This document shows, piece after piece, positions 1 through 10,690 of a stretch of DNA of 64,000 nt. The translations under genes and the position numbers were made by a program. The notes beneath the pieces were generated by a model. The model ran no database searches, had not been told where the DNA came from, and was given only the letters and a program-made list of their open reading frames with translations. Source of the stretch: Symsagittifera roscoffensis (Eukaryota; Xenacoelomorpha; Acoela; Convolutidae); assembly GCF_963678635.1 (NCBI RefSeq), contig NC_087063.1, forward strand, positions 61,543,850 through 61,607,849, in the 5' to 3' direction. Each line of letters opens with the position of its first letter. Position 1 is the stretch's first letter.

Positions 1-912
1 ATCGCGAGTCACCTGGCGATCGTTGTTTGACCCAATAGAACTTTCACTGGAAGTGTCAACAGTGAGATCCACCATCGGAGTGGATAGAGAGGGATTGCTT
101 GGGCGTTGTTCCAGTAACACAGGCTGCAACCGCGTGACAGGTCGTTTAGCCGCTCCTCGAGAAGTTGAGCTTGTATCTTGGGCGCGATCACCTATAGTGT
201 TCGGGGCAACTAAAATGGCAGATCGATAATTAGCTTTAAGACACATATGATTTTTCCTGTAGACTTTTCCTTTATCGGTAATATAAGTATGATCCGTAAC
301 GCGAACAATCTTAAACTTGGTTAACTTATACAGAGGTTTCCCCGATTGGCGATCAATAATTTTTCTAAAGACCTCAACTCGACCAGGATCAGACAGTAAA
401 AGGTTTTCTAATTTACTTGTTCTCGAGAGACGAGTAGGTTGCACAATTGGTGCCCGCCTGGAATTGACTTGCGTCCCCGGAGGTGAGGCAATTACTGAAA
501 AACGAAGAGTTTTGCTATTGAGGCCAGATTTGAGGGAATGGGCGAGGTCCGAATGCCGGGTTGTGAGCTCCCTAAGTACCAATTTCCCTGTATCTGAGGG
601 AAGGTTCCGCCTGAACTGCGACCATCTATTTGCCGCCCGAGCAAGATCTGCCAGCGCCTTGTAGGGTTCACTGTCCGCCACATTTCCGTCCAACGAAAAC
701 AAGGGCTTGAAGCGAGTTGGAATAGTTGGACTGGAACTGCCGCGAGGGACGACTTTGGCTCTGTCTCGACTGGAATCGTTACTGGCAATCTGGTCTGGTG
801 TAAGGAGGTTGGGCTCCAATCCTTTGGCTGAAGTATCAGATTGAACAACATTATTACGTGCCTGAGACCATACAGTATTAGGTTTACGACCAAAATGCAA
901 TTCAAAAGGCGA
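1..912 (-). pseudogene. Partial second copy of Ty3/gypsy pol 3' region
   Basis: This stretch matches 2789-3700 at a constant offset of 2,788 bases with only a handful of substitutions (for example at 231, 252 and 570), so the two are about 99% identical. On the minus strand it encodes the part of Pol downstream of the integrase core, including the segment with the KFKIVRVTDHTYI motif. The frame is open and runs off the left edge of the window. Homology stops abruptly at 912, where copy 2 continues into the integrase core and this copy continues into unrelated AT-rich DNA. It is a 5'-truncated pol fragment in direct orientation relative to the fuller element. Confidence 0.85.
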
Positions 913-1747
913 CTTGATCCATGAGCGGTACCGATATTGAAAGTGGAACTGAATAAAAAAAAATTTTTTCCACTTTTTGTCTCATTGAGATGTTGAATTC
1001 ACATATTATTATTAGATTTTTGTTAGAGCGAATTTCGTCCTTGCAAAATAGTTTGAGGTGTGAAACATCTACTTAAATAATTAACGCGTTCACAGTAAAC
1101 GCTTTCACTAGAAGATATCAGAGATTGTTAATTAGAAAAAAAGTGCAGACTATTTTCGCTTAGGGCGATTTGGTCTTTGCTATAGGTGATTACCTGTTTT
1201 CATTTTCGCGTTTACTTGACTTTTAGCTATGAACGAATAGAGTCTTGCATGTTGAAAATTGTGTTTTTCTTAAGGTGCTCACGAATGAGTGATTAAAAAT
1301 CTCATTTGATTTTCAGATGAATATGATTGACGATGTGTGATGCCTGCTGAGGCTGTCCACGGTTAGTAAAAATATCTGTCCAGTGTTGTTAAAAATATAT
1401 GTCCACGGTTAGTATTTTAATTGAAAACCATTGAGTTTTTGCCAGAAAAGTTGATCATTTTTAGCAGAATCGGTTTTAAAAAATGTGATTGACAAATGTA
1501 GGGACGCCGTTTAGTCTGGTTCAAGACAATTATTTTACGGTTACTCAGTAATGTTTTGTTTGCGCTGTAATATGTTCTATCTGTGCTGTAATCGAGGAGG
1601 GTAGATTTTAATTGACAATTCTCTTGATGCATTAAAATAGACTTGAATTATTCATAAAATTTTGTCGATGTATTTATATAGCGTTGGTATGGCCCTATCC
1701 AACCTGTGCACGTACCGTCGCATGACGGAAGGGCCCATTTTATTTGA
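913..1747. other. AT-rich non-coding stretch, possible LTR remnant
   Basis: No gene is visible. The stretch lies between the truncated pol copy (ends 912) and a C10T8 tract at 1748-1765. If that tract is the minus-strand polypurine tract, this is where the 3' LTR would lie; a TATATAAA-like box is present on the minus strand near 1675-1682. About 130 bases at 930-1085 resemble 9520-9660, sharing the words TTAGATTTTTGTTAGAGCGA and GGTGTGAAACATCTACTTA. That supports a repeat but does not define matching LTRs. A 15-base word, TGTCCACGGTTAGTA, occurs twice about 45 bases apart near 1355 and 1400. Confidence 0.35.
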
Positions 1748-1765
1748 CCCCCCCCCCTTTTTTTT
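1748..1765 (-). promoter_or_regulatory. Putative polypurine tract of the Ty3/gypsy element
   Basis: The plus strand reads ten C followed by eight T, so the minus strand reads A8G10. It lies about 700 bases downstream (in element orientation) of the pol stop at 2468. A purine run there is what primes plus-strand synthesis in LTR retrotransposons. The assignment is inference because the flanking LTR pair could not be matched. Confidence 0.35.
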
Positions 1766-2467
1766 AGAATTTCCACAAATTTCGACTTATCTAATTGAAT
1801 TATTGTATTGTGGTCTGGTAAAAGGTCGGTCTAGTAAATGACCTTCGTGTCCGGAAAATAAGACGACAACCGCTTTTGGTGTGCTTAAAGACGACGCTAC
1901 ACACAAATTCCCAATTTTTAATTCTCAATTTTTAATTATCAGTAATATAAAATACGTAATTTCGACCAGCTTATTTAACATGTTTTAACGCTCATTTGTT
2001 GTCTTAAAGGCCTGTCGTCTTATTAACCTAGCATTAGAGACCTAGCTCCAGATTCAGTGTATGCTCATATGTATGCAGATGCGGTGTATGCTTATGAAAC
2101 ATTCTATTAAGCGTGAAATTCAGTTTATTTGACGGTCCGTGTCGCCCACCCGTGACCCTGAAATTAGACTATTCTGATTCGTCATAGAAATGAACTCATA
2201 CGCAAAGCAGAAAAACAGCCGTAATTAATCAGCTGCCAGAGCAGAAACTGTTTTTCATTGTCAGCGTTATCCGATCGGAAAAAAAGATATTTTTTCCGAC
2301 TAGCAATTTGTTTAACAAAATCACTTGAATCATTGATAAAATTCGAAAAATTAAATTTAACTACTGAATCACTAGTTGCTTATACAGTGATCTTTAGCTG
2401 AGGGATTGCGTCTGGTAAATTATTTTTTTTAAATGAGGAAAAGTTAAGGTCCTAGTTTCTCTGGTTT
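1766..2467. other. Non-coding region 3' of gypsy pol
   Basis: No open frame of note. It is the presumed 3' untranslated part of the retroelement, between the pol stop codon and the putative polypurine tract. No tandem structure was recognised. Confidence 0.4.
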
Positions 2468-4003
2468 CTATCGGATCGAATAAGTCGTTTTCAATTGTTC
2501 TCGTTTATCAAGATAAGAGGCCAGGAGTTTGCAATAATTTTGCTCCCAATCCAAAGTTTTTAAGAGTCGATGAACGTAGTTCAGACTCTTATATAAGTCG
2601 CGATGATTTTTTTTTAGTTGCTCAGGAAAAGTCTTGAACGACGCGACTGGTTGTTGAGTAGAGTCCACATTGCGTGAGTGAGTGGCATGAGTGGAGGAAT
2701 GGGGCGTCGACGTCGAGGCAAACTGACGAGCAAAACGAACCGGAGGCGAGTCACACTGAAACCTCTGGCGTTTTCCTGTATTAACCGAATCGCGAGTCAC
2801 CTGGCGATCGTTGTTTGACCCAATAGAACTTTCACTGGAAGTGTCAACAGTGAGATCCACCATCGGAGTGGATAGAGAGGGATTGCTTGGGCGTTGTTCC
2901 AGTAACACAGGCTGCAACCGCGTGACAGGTCGTTTAGCCGCTCCTCGAGAAGTTGAGCTTGTGTCTTGGGCGCGATCACCTATAGTGTTCGGGGCAACTA
3001 AAATGGCAGATCGATAATTAGGTTTAAGACAGATATGATTTTTCCTGTAGACTTTTCCTTTATCGGTAATATAAGTATGATCCGTAACGCGAACAATCTT
3101 AAACTTGGTTAACTTATACAGAGGTTTCCCCGATTGGCGATCAATAATTTTTCTAAAGACCTCAACTCGACCAGGATCAGACAGTAAAAGGTTTTCTAAT
3201 TTACTTGTTCTCGAGAGACGAGTAGGTTGCACAATTGGTGCCCGCCTGGAATTGACTTGCGTCCCCGGAGGTGAGGCAATTACTGAAAAACGAAGAGTTT
3301 TGCTATTGAGGCCAGATTTGAGGGAATGGGCGAGGTCCGAATGCCGGGTTGTGAGCTCCCTAAGTACCAGTTTCCCTGTATCTGAGGGAAGGTTCCGCCT
3401 GAACTGCGACCATCTATTTGCCGCCCGAGCAAGATCTGCCAGCGCCTTGTAGGGTTCACTGTCCGCCACATTTCCGTCCAACGAAAACAAGGGCTTGAAG
3501 CGAGTTGGAATAGTTGGGCTGGAACTGCCGCGAGGGACGACTTTGGCTCTGTCTCGACTGGAATCGTTACTGGCAATCTGGTCTGGTGTAAGGAGGTTGG
3601 GCTCCAATCCTTTGGCTGAAGTATCAGATTGAACAACATTATTACGTGCCTGAGACCATACAGTATTAGGTTTACGACCAAAATGCAATTCAAAAGGCGA
3701 TTTCTTAAGCATAGAATGATTACTCTTGCGAATATCTTCAAGTATTTGATGAATCGTATCATTAAGATTTTTGAAATTAGGATCGAGTTTCGCCACACCC
3801 AGTTTTCTCTTGATTGTCTGAATAGATCGTTCGACCAACCCACTGCCACGATGATCTCCGACCGGCGAGAGGATATGTTTTATACATCTATTAGAGCAGA
3901 ATTCTTGAACCAAATTATTCTTGAAGCCTGAGCCATGATCTGTTCTGATAGAACGAGGGAGACCGTGAATGCGAATATAGGAATCAAGGAATTTAGTAAC
4001 CAA
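2468..4003 (-). pseudogene. Ty3/gypsy integrase core (second half) and C-terminal tail
   Basis: The frame carries the second half of the DDE integrase core. The IRTDHGSGFKNN motif holds the second Asp and VERSIQTIKRKL holds the Glu, followed by a tail of more than 300 residues rich in Ser, Thr and Arg. It is in a different frame from the upstream integrase half, and the one-base shift lies near 4003-4010 at a GAAGG run. The last part of the coding sequence (about 2560-2640) is also found as a dispersed non-coding repeat elsewhere in the window. The product would be the integration enzyme, acting on element cDNA in the nucleus, but this copy cannot make it intact. Confidence 0.85.
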
Positions 4004-4343
4004 CCTTCTTAGCCCCAGTGGTTTTAAAAATTAGAACTGAAGGAAACTTAGAGAACCGATCAATCGCTACTAAAAGAAAGATCTTAGACCCCTTTTCATC
4101 AAGTATCGGACCAGCAAAATCTAATTGTAACTCCTGATTAGGTCCAGATAGTACAGGCAGAGATTTCGCACTATTAAAAGTTGACGCAGGCTTGAGATTC
4201 TTACCGAACAGGGTACATTCACGACACTTTTCACACGTCTCGATGATTTGCCGGGTCATAAACGGCCACCAGAGGTATTCGGAGGCAGTCATCATGGCCT
4301 CTTGTCCCGGGTGTGATCTGTGAAGGCGAGTGAGCACAGCTTG
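3993..4343 (-). pseudogene. Ty3/gypsy integrase zinc-binding domain and first half of core
   Basis: The segment shows the H2C2 zinc site (HRSHPG near its start, CEKCREC about 30 residues later) and the first catalytic Asp in QLDFAGPI. The frame is the same as the segment to its right, separated from it only by a TGA at 4344-4346. The left end is a frameshift into the next integrase segment. It is part of one ancestral Pol polyprotein. Confidence 0.85.
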
Positions 4344-5587
4344 TCAGAGAGATTCAGGAATGGCCAGTTTATTGTCAATGACAACACAGTTATTGACCAC
4401 CGCTGCTGTAGACCAAAACTGGGCCATATCTGCTCCGAGCTTATTGAAGGAGGTAACATCCTTATTTACAATGGCTCGCTTCATGGGGCCTAGAAAGCGA
4501 TCCTCCGCTGTTAGTTCTGCCAACAGGTCGGCATCGAAAAGTCCAGGGAGGCCAACAATTTCCTTTTTGGATGAGGAGAGGAGAGGTTTGCCCCCATTCA
4601 CCGCTAACACACCGATCTTCGCGGCCATGTTCTTCCTTCCTGGTTTTGACAGGCGACAACGCTTCATTGCCTCTAGTAGTTGTGAATGGCCGTCCTTTCT
4701 AGTAGATGTTCTTGTAGCGACGAAGCGGGTTTTAGCGGCCCGTTCCCGTGTCCTATTATGTTGTCGAATCTGGTCCAATCTGGAAAAGCGGGTAAGTTGG
4801 CGGGATCGTATGTTCGGCCTCGGACTTGGGCGACGAAAGTTGGGAGAGCTGACTAGAAAAGTTTCCACAAAAGTCTGTAACCCTGCCTGCTCAGCAGTTG
4901 ATTGTAGTCTGGTCATAGAGTCCGGTTGCGTGATGTTAGTGTTTGAGTCAGTATGAGTTTGGTTATTGATTGTTGGTGTTGTCATGTTGGATGTAGTAAT
5001 TGATTGAGTATTGAAGAAATTTGTTTGAATAGTGAAATTTGATTGAAGACTGTTTATTAAAGATTCAGGTCGGAGACAGTGATTTTCTGAATCGACATCT
5101 GGTTTGCAACAAACAATTAGCATACCGGTCCCTGATTGGTTTATTTCTTGAGCGCATAACTCGACGCCCTCTTGTGACAAACAACACGAGCAATCCATTT
5201 GCATACTGCACGATGATTGGTTGAGGCATTGAGGGACATTAATAGCACCCTCAACCGGCGAGTGACGTGGATAGCAAACGTGATTAAACTGAGACACAAA
5301 TCGAACGCCCTCTTGTGGCGTTTCACAATTTTGATGCCCCGGCGAAGAATTATAACAATTAATAAACGAGAGGGCCAGATGGAACGCCTCAATTGATTTA
5401 ACAACAAAAAGTTCGTCGTATTTAGAGGGTGCAGGAGCTGGAAATGTAGGATAACGTGATAAGTAATCGACGATCCCCAGCGTGACCCCTGGGACGTGAA
5501 TAATCTCAAAGTCAAAAGGTAACAAACGATCAGCCCAGCGAGCGAGACGAGACTGATATGACTTATTATTATTATAATTTCGCTTAA
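4344..5587 (-). pseudogene. Ty3/gypsy RNase H end and unusually long Cys-rich linker to integrase
   Basis: The frame starts with the end of RNase H (RLARWADRLLPFDFEIIHVPG, split by the ATG at 5525) and the DYLSRYP motif. It then runs through about 300 residues before the integrase zinc site, where related elements usually have roughly 60-120. The linker has a Cys-rich section with two QEGV repeats (about 5160-5340 in coordinates) and a basic Arg/Lys/Ser section near 4640-4860. The frame ends in a TGA at 4344 that sits in frame with the integrase. A CGA to TGA CpG transition is the simplest explanation (inference). Confidence 0.75.
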
Positions 5588-8299
5588 TGCCGATATGATA
5601 GCCTTATGATCAGTTAACACTTGAAAACGCGTACCAAACAAATAAGTACGGAAATGTTCACAAGCCCAGACAATAGCCAATAACTCCAGTTCGTTAGTGC
5701 TATATTTAACCTCCGCGTTATTGAGGAAACGCGAAGCGAAAGCAGTTGGGGCCCAAATTCCCGGTTCAACTTCCTGTTCGAGGCAAGCACCTAAGCCATT
5801 ATGACTCGCGTCGCATTTTACTCTTGAACCCTTCGATGAATCGAAGTGATACAGGCTCGGAATTTTCGCAATCAACTTGATTATATCGTAAAAGGCTTTA
5901 CTTTGATCATCACCCCAGAGGAACGATTGTTTATTACAAGCCTTCAATGAGGCCCGGAAATAGACAGTATGGGTATGTAAATCAGGGATAAACCTTTGTA
6001 AATGGTTTAACGTCCCCATGAATGACCGAAGTTGTTTTAAAGTTCGCGGTGGTTTGAGCGATTGAATTGCCTCGATCTTTGAAAACTTTGGGGAGTACCC
6101 ATTCTCATTAATTTCATACTCTAGCCAAGTTAGTTGGTTAACAGAGAATTCGCACTTACTCAATTTGAGGGCCCATCCTTCCGCATCGAGCCTCTGCATA
6201 ACTGTCTCGACCAACTCCTTATGTTCTTGGATATCTCCTTTGGTGACGATCAAAATGTCGTCGAGGTAACAAATAACTCCTTCCAGCCCTTGTAAGGTAC
6301 AATCCATCGCCTTCTGAAACTCGGTGGGCATGTCTGTCAATTCATAAAACCCAGTCTTGAAGCGGTACGTTCCAGTCGCCTCGCCACATAAAATATTGAA
6401 GTTACAGTGGCTGCTAGTGAGTGATGACAGTGGTAACTGACTAAACGCATACTTTAGGTCCAAAGACGTGAACCAAACCTTACCAGGAACATTTCGAGTT
6501 ATGACATGTGCCGCGGAATCAATAAGCTCGTGGATATTCGGCATCTGGTACTTATTTTTCCAGATCTGAGCATTCATCGGTTTAGCGTTAAGGGCCAATT
6601 TGATAGATCCGTCCTTTTTTGCAGTTAGCACGATCGGGGCAATGAAAAAATCAGTCGTGCACTTGTCTAACTTTACAATATGACCTTGCTCCACCAAAAG
6701 TTTTATCTCATTCGCGACCCTATCTTGAATATGAATAGGAACTTTTATTCCTTTGATTTGACGTGGCACTAATAGGAATTTAAAATTAGTATATACTTTA
6801 TGACTTTTAGATCGACCCAAACGACTGAAGACATGAGCGTACTTCTTAGCGAAAAAAGAACACCAGTATTCAGAAATTGGGTCTGAGGAACCCGAATCTA
6901 CCGACTGGATTATTTCTGCCTTCAACTGTGTGGTAACAATGCCCAGTTTCTCCTGCAAGTCCAAACCGAGAAGATTACGAGTTCTATTCTCCGAGATGAG
7001 GAACTGAGCATTAACCACCCTCCAGCCACTAGAAGAAATTGGGATTTGAATCGACCCCAGGAGGCGAATGGGCTTCTTGTTATAGTCAACGTACAAGGTA
7101 TCGATAGGGTAACGTGTGATATCGCGAAACTCAATTGATGGACTTCTTTGCAGGAGTAAATCACAGGTGCGTTTATTCAGAAACGAAACTGGGCTTCCTG
7201 TGTCTACTGTCGAATAGAAAAAACTGGAGCCAGAGCGCAACTGAATGCTGAGGCTCCGAGGTTTTCCCCCACTTGATTTAAGAGTTTCTACCCTATGAAT
7301 CATGACAGCAGATTCCAGCTGTAACACCCCATATTCGGGCTCACTATCCTGGTCTACATCTATGAAATTGCAACCCACAGAGGGACATGCCACGTCCTCA
7401 TCTTCCTGCACCAGATTGACACGTCGTTTCGACGAGTTACAACATTTCGCAAAATGACCTCGTTTCCGACAGAGATTACATGTTACATCGCGAGCTGGAC
7501 AAGATTTTCGGTGCTCCGGGCTATAGGGATTACCACAGAAGTAGCATGGTTTAGTTGTTTGATTATTTTGAGACGACTGTCGATTAGTTTGATTTTGAGG
7601 GTAGTTCCGCTTCCCTCTCGACGACTGAATAGAGCAAGTAGGTTCTTGTTTAACCTTAATGCCGGTTGAATGTTGATTATGAGGAAGGAGTTTGTGAAAC
7701 TGAGCCGACGTGTTAGCTCCCTTCTCACATTCGAGTGCGAGCTTAAAAGTACCATCTAGATCAGCTTTCGCCTTGATGAGTTGTTGTTGAACCTCTACAT
7801 CTCGAATCCGCCCAATAAAGAGGTCTTTTAAAGTCCCCTTTTCCTGATCATTAGGCCAATTACACAAGGCCACTTGGGCGCTCAAGCGGGCGTAAAATGA
7901 CGAGAAAGTGTCATTTTCAAGCATGAAAACCGTGTTATACAGCTTGATTCGCTCCACCGTAAACTCTCGCTCAACCTTGAACAGCGTTTCACATCCGGTG
8001 TGGAATTCTCGAAAAGGAATATTACTAATGTCCGTGTGGGGAAATGAGTCAGCGAATCGTCTCCTCCCTTCATTTCCCAGAGCAAAGAATAAACGGGACT
8101 TCATACGAGCTTCGGCCTCGTGATAGAACCAATTCTGACTAATCCGAGGGCCTTTTCTCCTCCTCTCCACGTTTAGTTCGGTGATTCTCCGGATCGCCGC
8201 TTGATCTCTGTCTGCGGGCATTAGCTGCTCCAGCATCTTCGCCTTCTGCCACTGACTCCGGTCTTGGAGGAGGTTCATCGATGACCTCGGTGGGTTCAA
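5588..8299 (-). pseudogene. Ty3/gypsy Gag core, zinc knuckles, protease, RT and RNase H
   Basis: About 900 residues are in one frame. The order is the Gag core (residues 1-230, with an ALGNEGRRRF-type motif), two Cys-His knuckles near residues 250-285 (CYFC...H...C and CNLCRKRGHFAKCC), aspartic protease with VDTGSPVSF near 366, RT with YLDDILIV near 680, and RNase H with CDASHNGLGACLEQ near 828. Gag and Pol are fused in one frame. The apparent frame continues to 5141 only because a one-base loss near 5581-5587, next to an ATA repeat, throws it out of frame. The residues after that point are not RNase H-like. Confidence 0.9.
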
Positions 8300-8468
8300 T
8301 TAACAGATCATGAGGATTGATATTATCCTTCAGACCAGCGGCCAAAAAAAATTGACCGATCCAAGATTCCCACAGGAATGGTGGGTTAATTGAGGCTTTC
8401 GCCCAATAAGGAGGAATGCCTAACAGGTCAGTCCTGTCTTCGTTCACAGGAACTGCTGGCTGCGCCAT
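8139..8468 (-). pseudogene. N-terminal Gag segment
   Basis: The frame opens with an ATG at 8468 and carries a WESWIGQFFLAAGL stretch typical of the Gag N-terminus in this group. It then becomes low-complexity (Glu, Arg, Pro) and stops at 8139. The Gag core lies in another frame that is open from 8299, so a frame change must fall between about 8290 and 8140. A mutation is more likely than programmed frameshifting, because the shift falls inside Gag and the rest of the element is broken too. Confidence 0.7.
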
Positions 8469-8760
8469 GAGATTCGCCGGAGTTTAGAATGAAAACTTGG
8501 TTGATAAACAATAAGTAAATTGTTTTCTGGTTAGATGCTTTGTTAATTTGAGTTAGATTGATACTTGGTTTCTGATATAGACTTGGTTTAGGAATCTTGT
8601 CCCGATAGATCATGAGAATATGTCGAATCAGATTTTCTTACAAACAGTAGTGATAGCAGATATAGCAATGAAAAAAGCACGCTCAGCGTGGTATTGACAA
8701 AAGAGGTTAGCAGTGACCTTGGTTAATATAATTAGTGTCTTTTGCAGTATGACTGCAAAA
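8469..8760. other. Leader region 5' of gag
   Basis: No gene is visible. In element orientation it lies immediately upstream of gag and should hold the primer-binding site, but no tRNA-complementary TGG start was found here. Confidence 0.3.
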
Positions 8761-8857
8761 GAACAAATAACTTAGGAGGTACCGAAGGTCGCCTCACGAC
8801 ATACAAATACTTAATAGGAACAAATAATTTACGAGGTACCGAAGGTCGCCTCACGAC
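8761..8857. repeat. Two-copy tandem repeat with GAGGTACCGAAGGTCGCCTC core
   Basis: A segment starting GAACAAATAA and ending in CCTCACGAC occurs twice about 60 bases apart. The 24-base core beginning at GAGGTACCGAAGG is identical in both copies. It lies upstream of gag in element orientation and may be part of the 5' LTR or leader (inference). Confidence 0.7.
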
Positions 8858-8899
8858 AATCACCCTTGTTTTTTACACTTGCGAAAACTAGACTGTTTT

Positions 8900-9000
8900 C
8901 CCGTAAACAACTTCTATTACACGTCTTTAATATTCTTCTCTTCTTATTCTCACTCTCTTGTTCTTATGCTTATTTCGCACTTCTTTTCTTATCCCTTCAA
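8900..9000. other. Pyrimidine-rich tract
   Basis: The plus strand is about four-fifths C and T over roughly 90 bases, with TTCTT and CTCTT words. No gene is visible. Confidence 0.5.
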
Positions 9001-9490
9001 GATTGTCGGCATAATCCTGCACTAAGTGCAAGTGTTGTTCATTGAAGTTTTAAGGGGCTTGAACTTTTGACTTGAAAATATTCCCGAAGAAAATCTTTTT
9101 TTTTCGGCTCAACTGGTGTCTGCTCAACGATCCTCGGCTTAGTTGCCACATCAGTGATTTTGTTTGTGCTGTAAGCACCTTTTGATGAAGTTGCAAAGGC
9201 AAGTGTTGCTCATTGTAGTTTTACAAAGGGACTTGAAGCCTTTATAATTTTTTCCAAATCATTATTTTTTCGGCTCAAGTGGTGTCTGCTCAAAGTTTGT
9301 CGGCTTAGTTGACACAATTTTTGCTGGAAGCAAATTTCATTGTAGTTGCACAAGTGCAAGTTATGTTCATTGAAGTTTGAGGTGGGACTTAAAAGATTTA
9401 AAAAATTCATTTTTTAAAATTTTTTTTCAGATTTCAAATATTTTTTCGGTTCAGTTGGTGTCTGCTGAAAGGTTGTCGGCTTAAATATTT
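9001..9490. repeat. Three tandem copies (about 160-170 bp) of a SINE-tail-like unit
   Basis: Copies begin near 9023, 9194 and 9350 with GTGCAAGTGTTGTTCATTG-like words. Each carries TCGGCTCAAGTGGTGTCTGCT and then TCGGCTTAGTTG.CACA. The same TCGGCTTAGTTGCCACA word ends the SINE-like copies at 27.6-27.9 and 28.6-28.8 kb. Copy divergence is roughly 20-30%, so the tandem is old. Confidence 0.7.
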
Positions 9491-9519
9491 CTTTATTACT
9501 TGTACGGCCCTAACCAGTT

Positions 9520-9750
9520 TACTCCCGGCACCGTATCTGAACGCAAAGGAAATTTGCCTTTTTTGTCTTACATAATTCATTAGATTTTTGTTAGAGCGAT
9601 TTTCGTCCTGTCAAAATAGTTAGAGGTGTGAAACATCTACTTAGTTAATTAATTAATTAAAGCCCTTAAACGCGTGATTTGAACGACTTTAAAAATGTTC
9701 TAAAAAAATCCCCAGTGTCGAGAAAAACCGGTTTGAAATTTTGATTTTTC
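9520..9750. repeat. Dispersed repeat fragments
   Basis: 9520-9660 resembles 930-1085. 9680-9750 contains GTGTCGAGAAAAACCGGTTT preceded by a GTGATTTGAACGACTTTAAA word, which is the reverse-oriented end of the foldback family seen at 17.3, 18.0-18.6 and 22.1 kb. Confidence 0.5.
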
Positions 9751-10530
9751 TTCTTACATTAGTTTATTTATGCTTAGTTAAATTTTTGATCTAATTAAAG
9801 ATTTTTTTTTGTTTTTTTTTGTATTAATTTCTCTAAAAAGCTGTTTTTAAACTCGTTTTTACCAAACCGAACTTTAACCACACCGGACCGTTTACCAGAT
9901 TACTATACGAAAATTCAGTTAACAGAAGTCAAAATTAGTTAAGATTCGGAATAATTTCTTTGCGGTGAAGCCTTGAAATAATTGTCTTTTGTCAGACATA
10001 TTAGCGACATTCTATCTGTCAATCAAATTTGTTTATCAGGTCTAGTAAACGTCTCTGGTTTTAATTTTTCCTGCTAATATGTTCTTTTTCATTCTTTTAA
10101 AGGAAAATGAAGTTTCAAAATTACACATTACATTTGGATTGTTTTGTTTATAATTTATGGCCTTCGAAAAACTATAGGTTTAACGACCCAAAAAATCTCG
10201 ATCGGGAATCAGAGTTGGAAAAAACTGTTCTGATCAAGCAATTTTCTTGTAATAATCTCAAAAACAATATTATACTAGTTTCAGCAACTATTTTGGTTGA
10301 CTTGAAACATTTAAAATTCGGCCTGATGTTCTAGACCCAGTTTGTTGATTTTATTGGTTCCAGTAGCAAGTAACGCAGTTTTTTTGCTTTCTCTTGCCAT
10401 TGCGACTTAGTTTTTACGGTGGGTATTCATAGGTTATAAATTGAAAAATCAGTCCCCTAAATAAATAAGAAGTCTCATAAAACCCCAATCTTTTCAATTG
10501 GTCAAAGAATAATTTAGCCGAATCTCGGTT
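9751..10530. other. AT-rich intergenic DNA
   Basis: No supported gene. A 75-codon open frame at 10107-10334 has no recognisable domain and lies in low-complexity AT-rich sequence. Confidence 0.5.
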
Positions 10531-10690
10531 TAAGGTCGCTTGTGGGCGCGTTACGGGCGAGTTCCCGCTTCGCGGCGATAACCGGCTCTAAATTTTGTAA
10601 AGAGTCTTACCCTTTGTTGGCAAGATTGCAACACGTTGGCGCGACTGCGGTGGTCACTATTCTGCAACTTGAGCGATAAACAAACTAGCC
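10531..10690. promoter_or_regulatory. CpG-rich patch upstream of the ZC3H12-like gene
   Basis: A locally GC- and CpG-rich patch (words such as GGCGCG, TTCGCGGCGA and TTGGCGCGA) stands out from the AT-rich surroundings, 1.2 kb upstream of the start codon. It could be a promoter, an upstream non-coding exon, or a decayed insertion. This is weak inference from composition alone. Confidence 0.25.

Larger units (their letters stand above)
1748..8468 (-). mobile_element. Degenerate Ty3/gypsy LTR retrotransposon body
   Basis: Read on the minus strand, the order is Gag, two zinc knuckles, aspartic protease (DTG), reverse transcriptase (YLDD), RNase H, then integrase (H-H-C-C zinc site and D,D,E core) and a long C-terminal tail. 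Protease-RT-RNaseH-integrase is the Ty3/gypsy order. The Gag core and zinc knuckles resemble the K02A2.6-like elements common in invertebrates. The copy is defective: there is a Gag frame change between about 8140 and 8290, a frameshift in RNase H near 5581-5587, an in-frame TGA at 4344-4346, and a frameshift in the integrase core near 4003-4010. No primer-binding site or convincing LTR pair was found, so the outer limits are uncertain. Confidence 0.85.

Noticed and set aside
8469-9500. Full 5' LTR of the gypsy element
   Set aside because: It could not be aligned with 913-1747 beyond short words, and no primer-binding site was found.
10107-10334. 75-codon open frame upstream of the ZC3H12-like gene
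   Set aside because: No domain or splice context; the composition is that of the surrounding AT-rich DNA, and the length is expected by chance.
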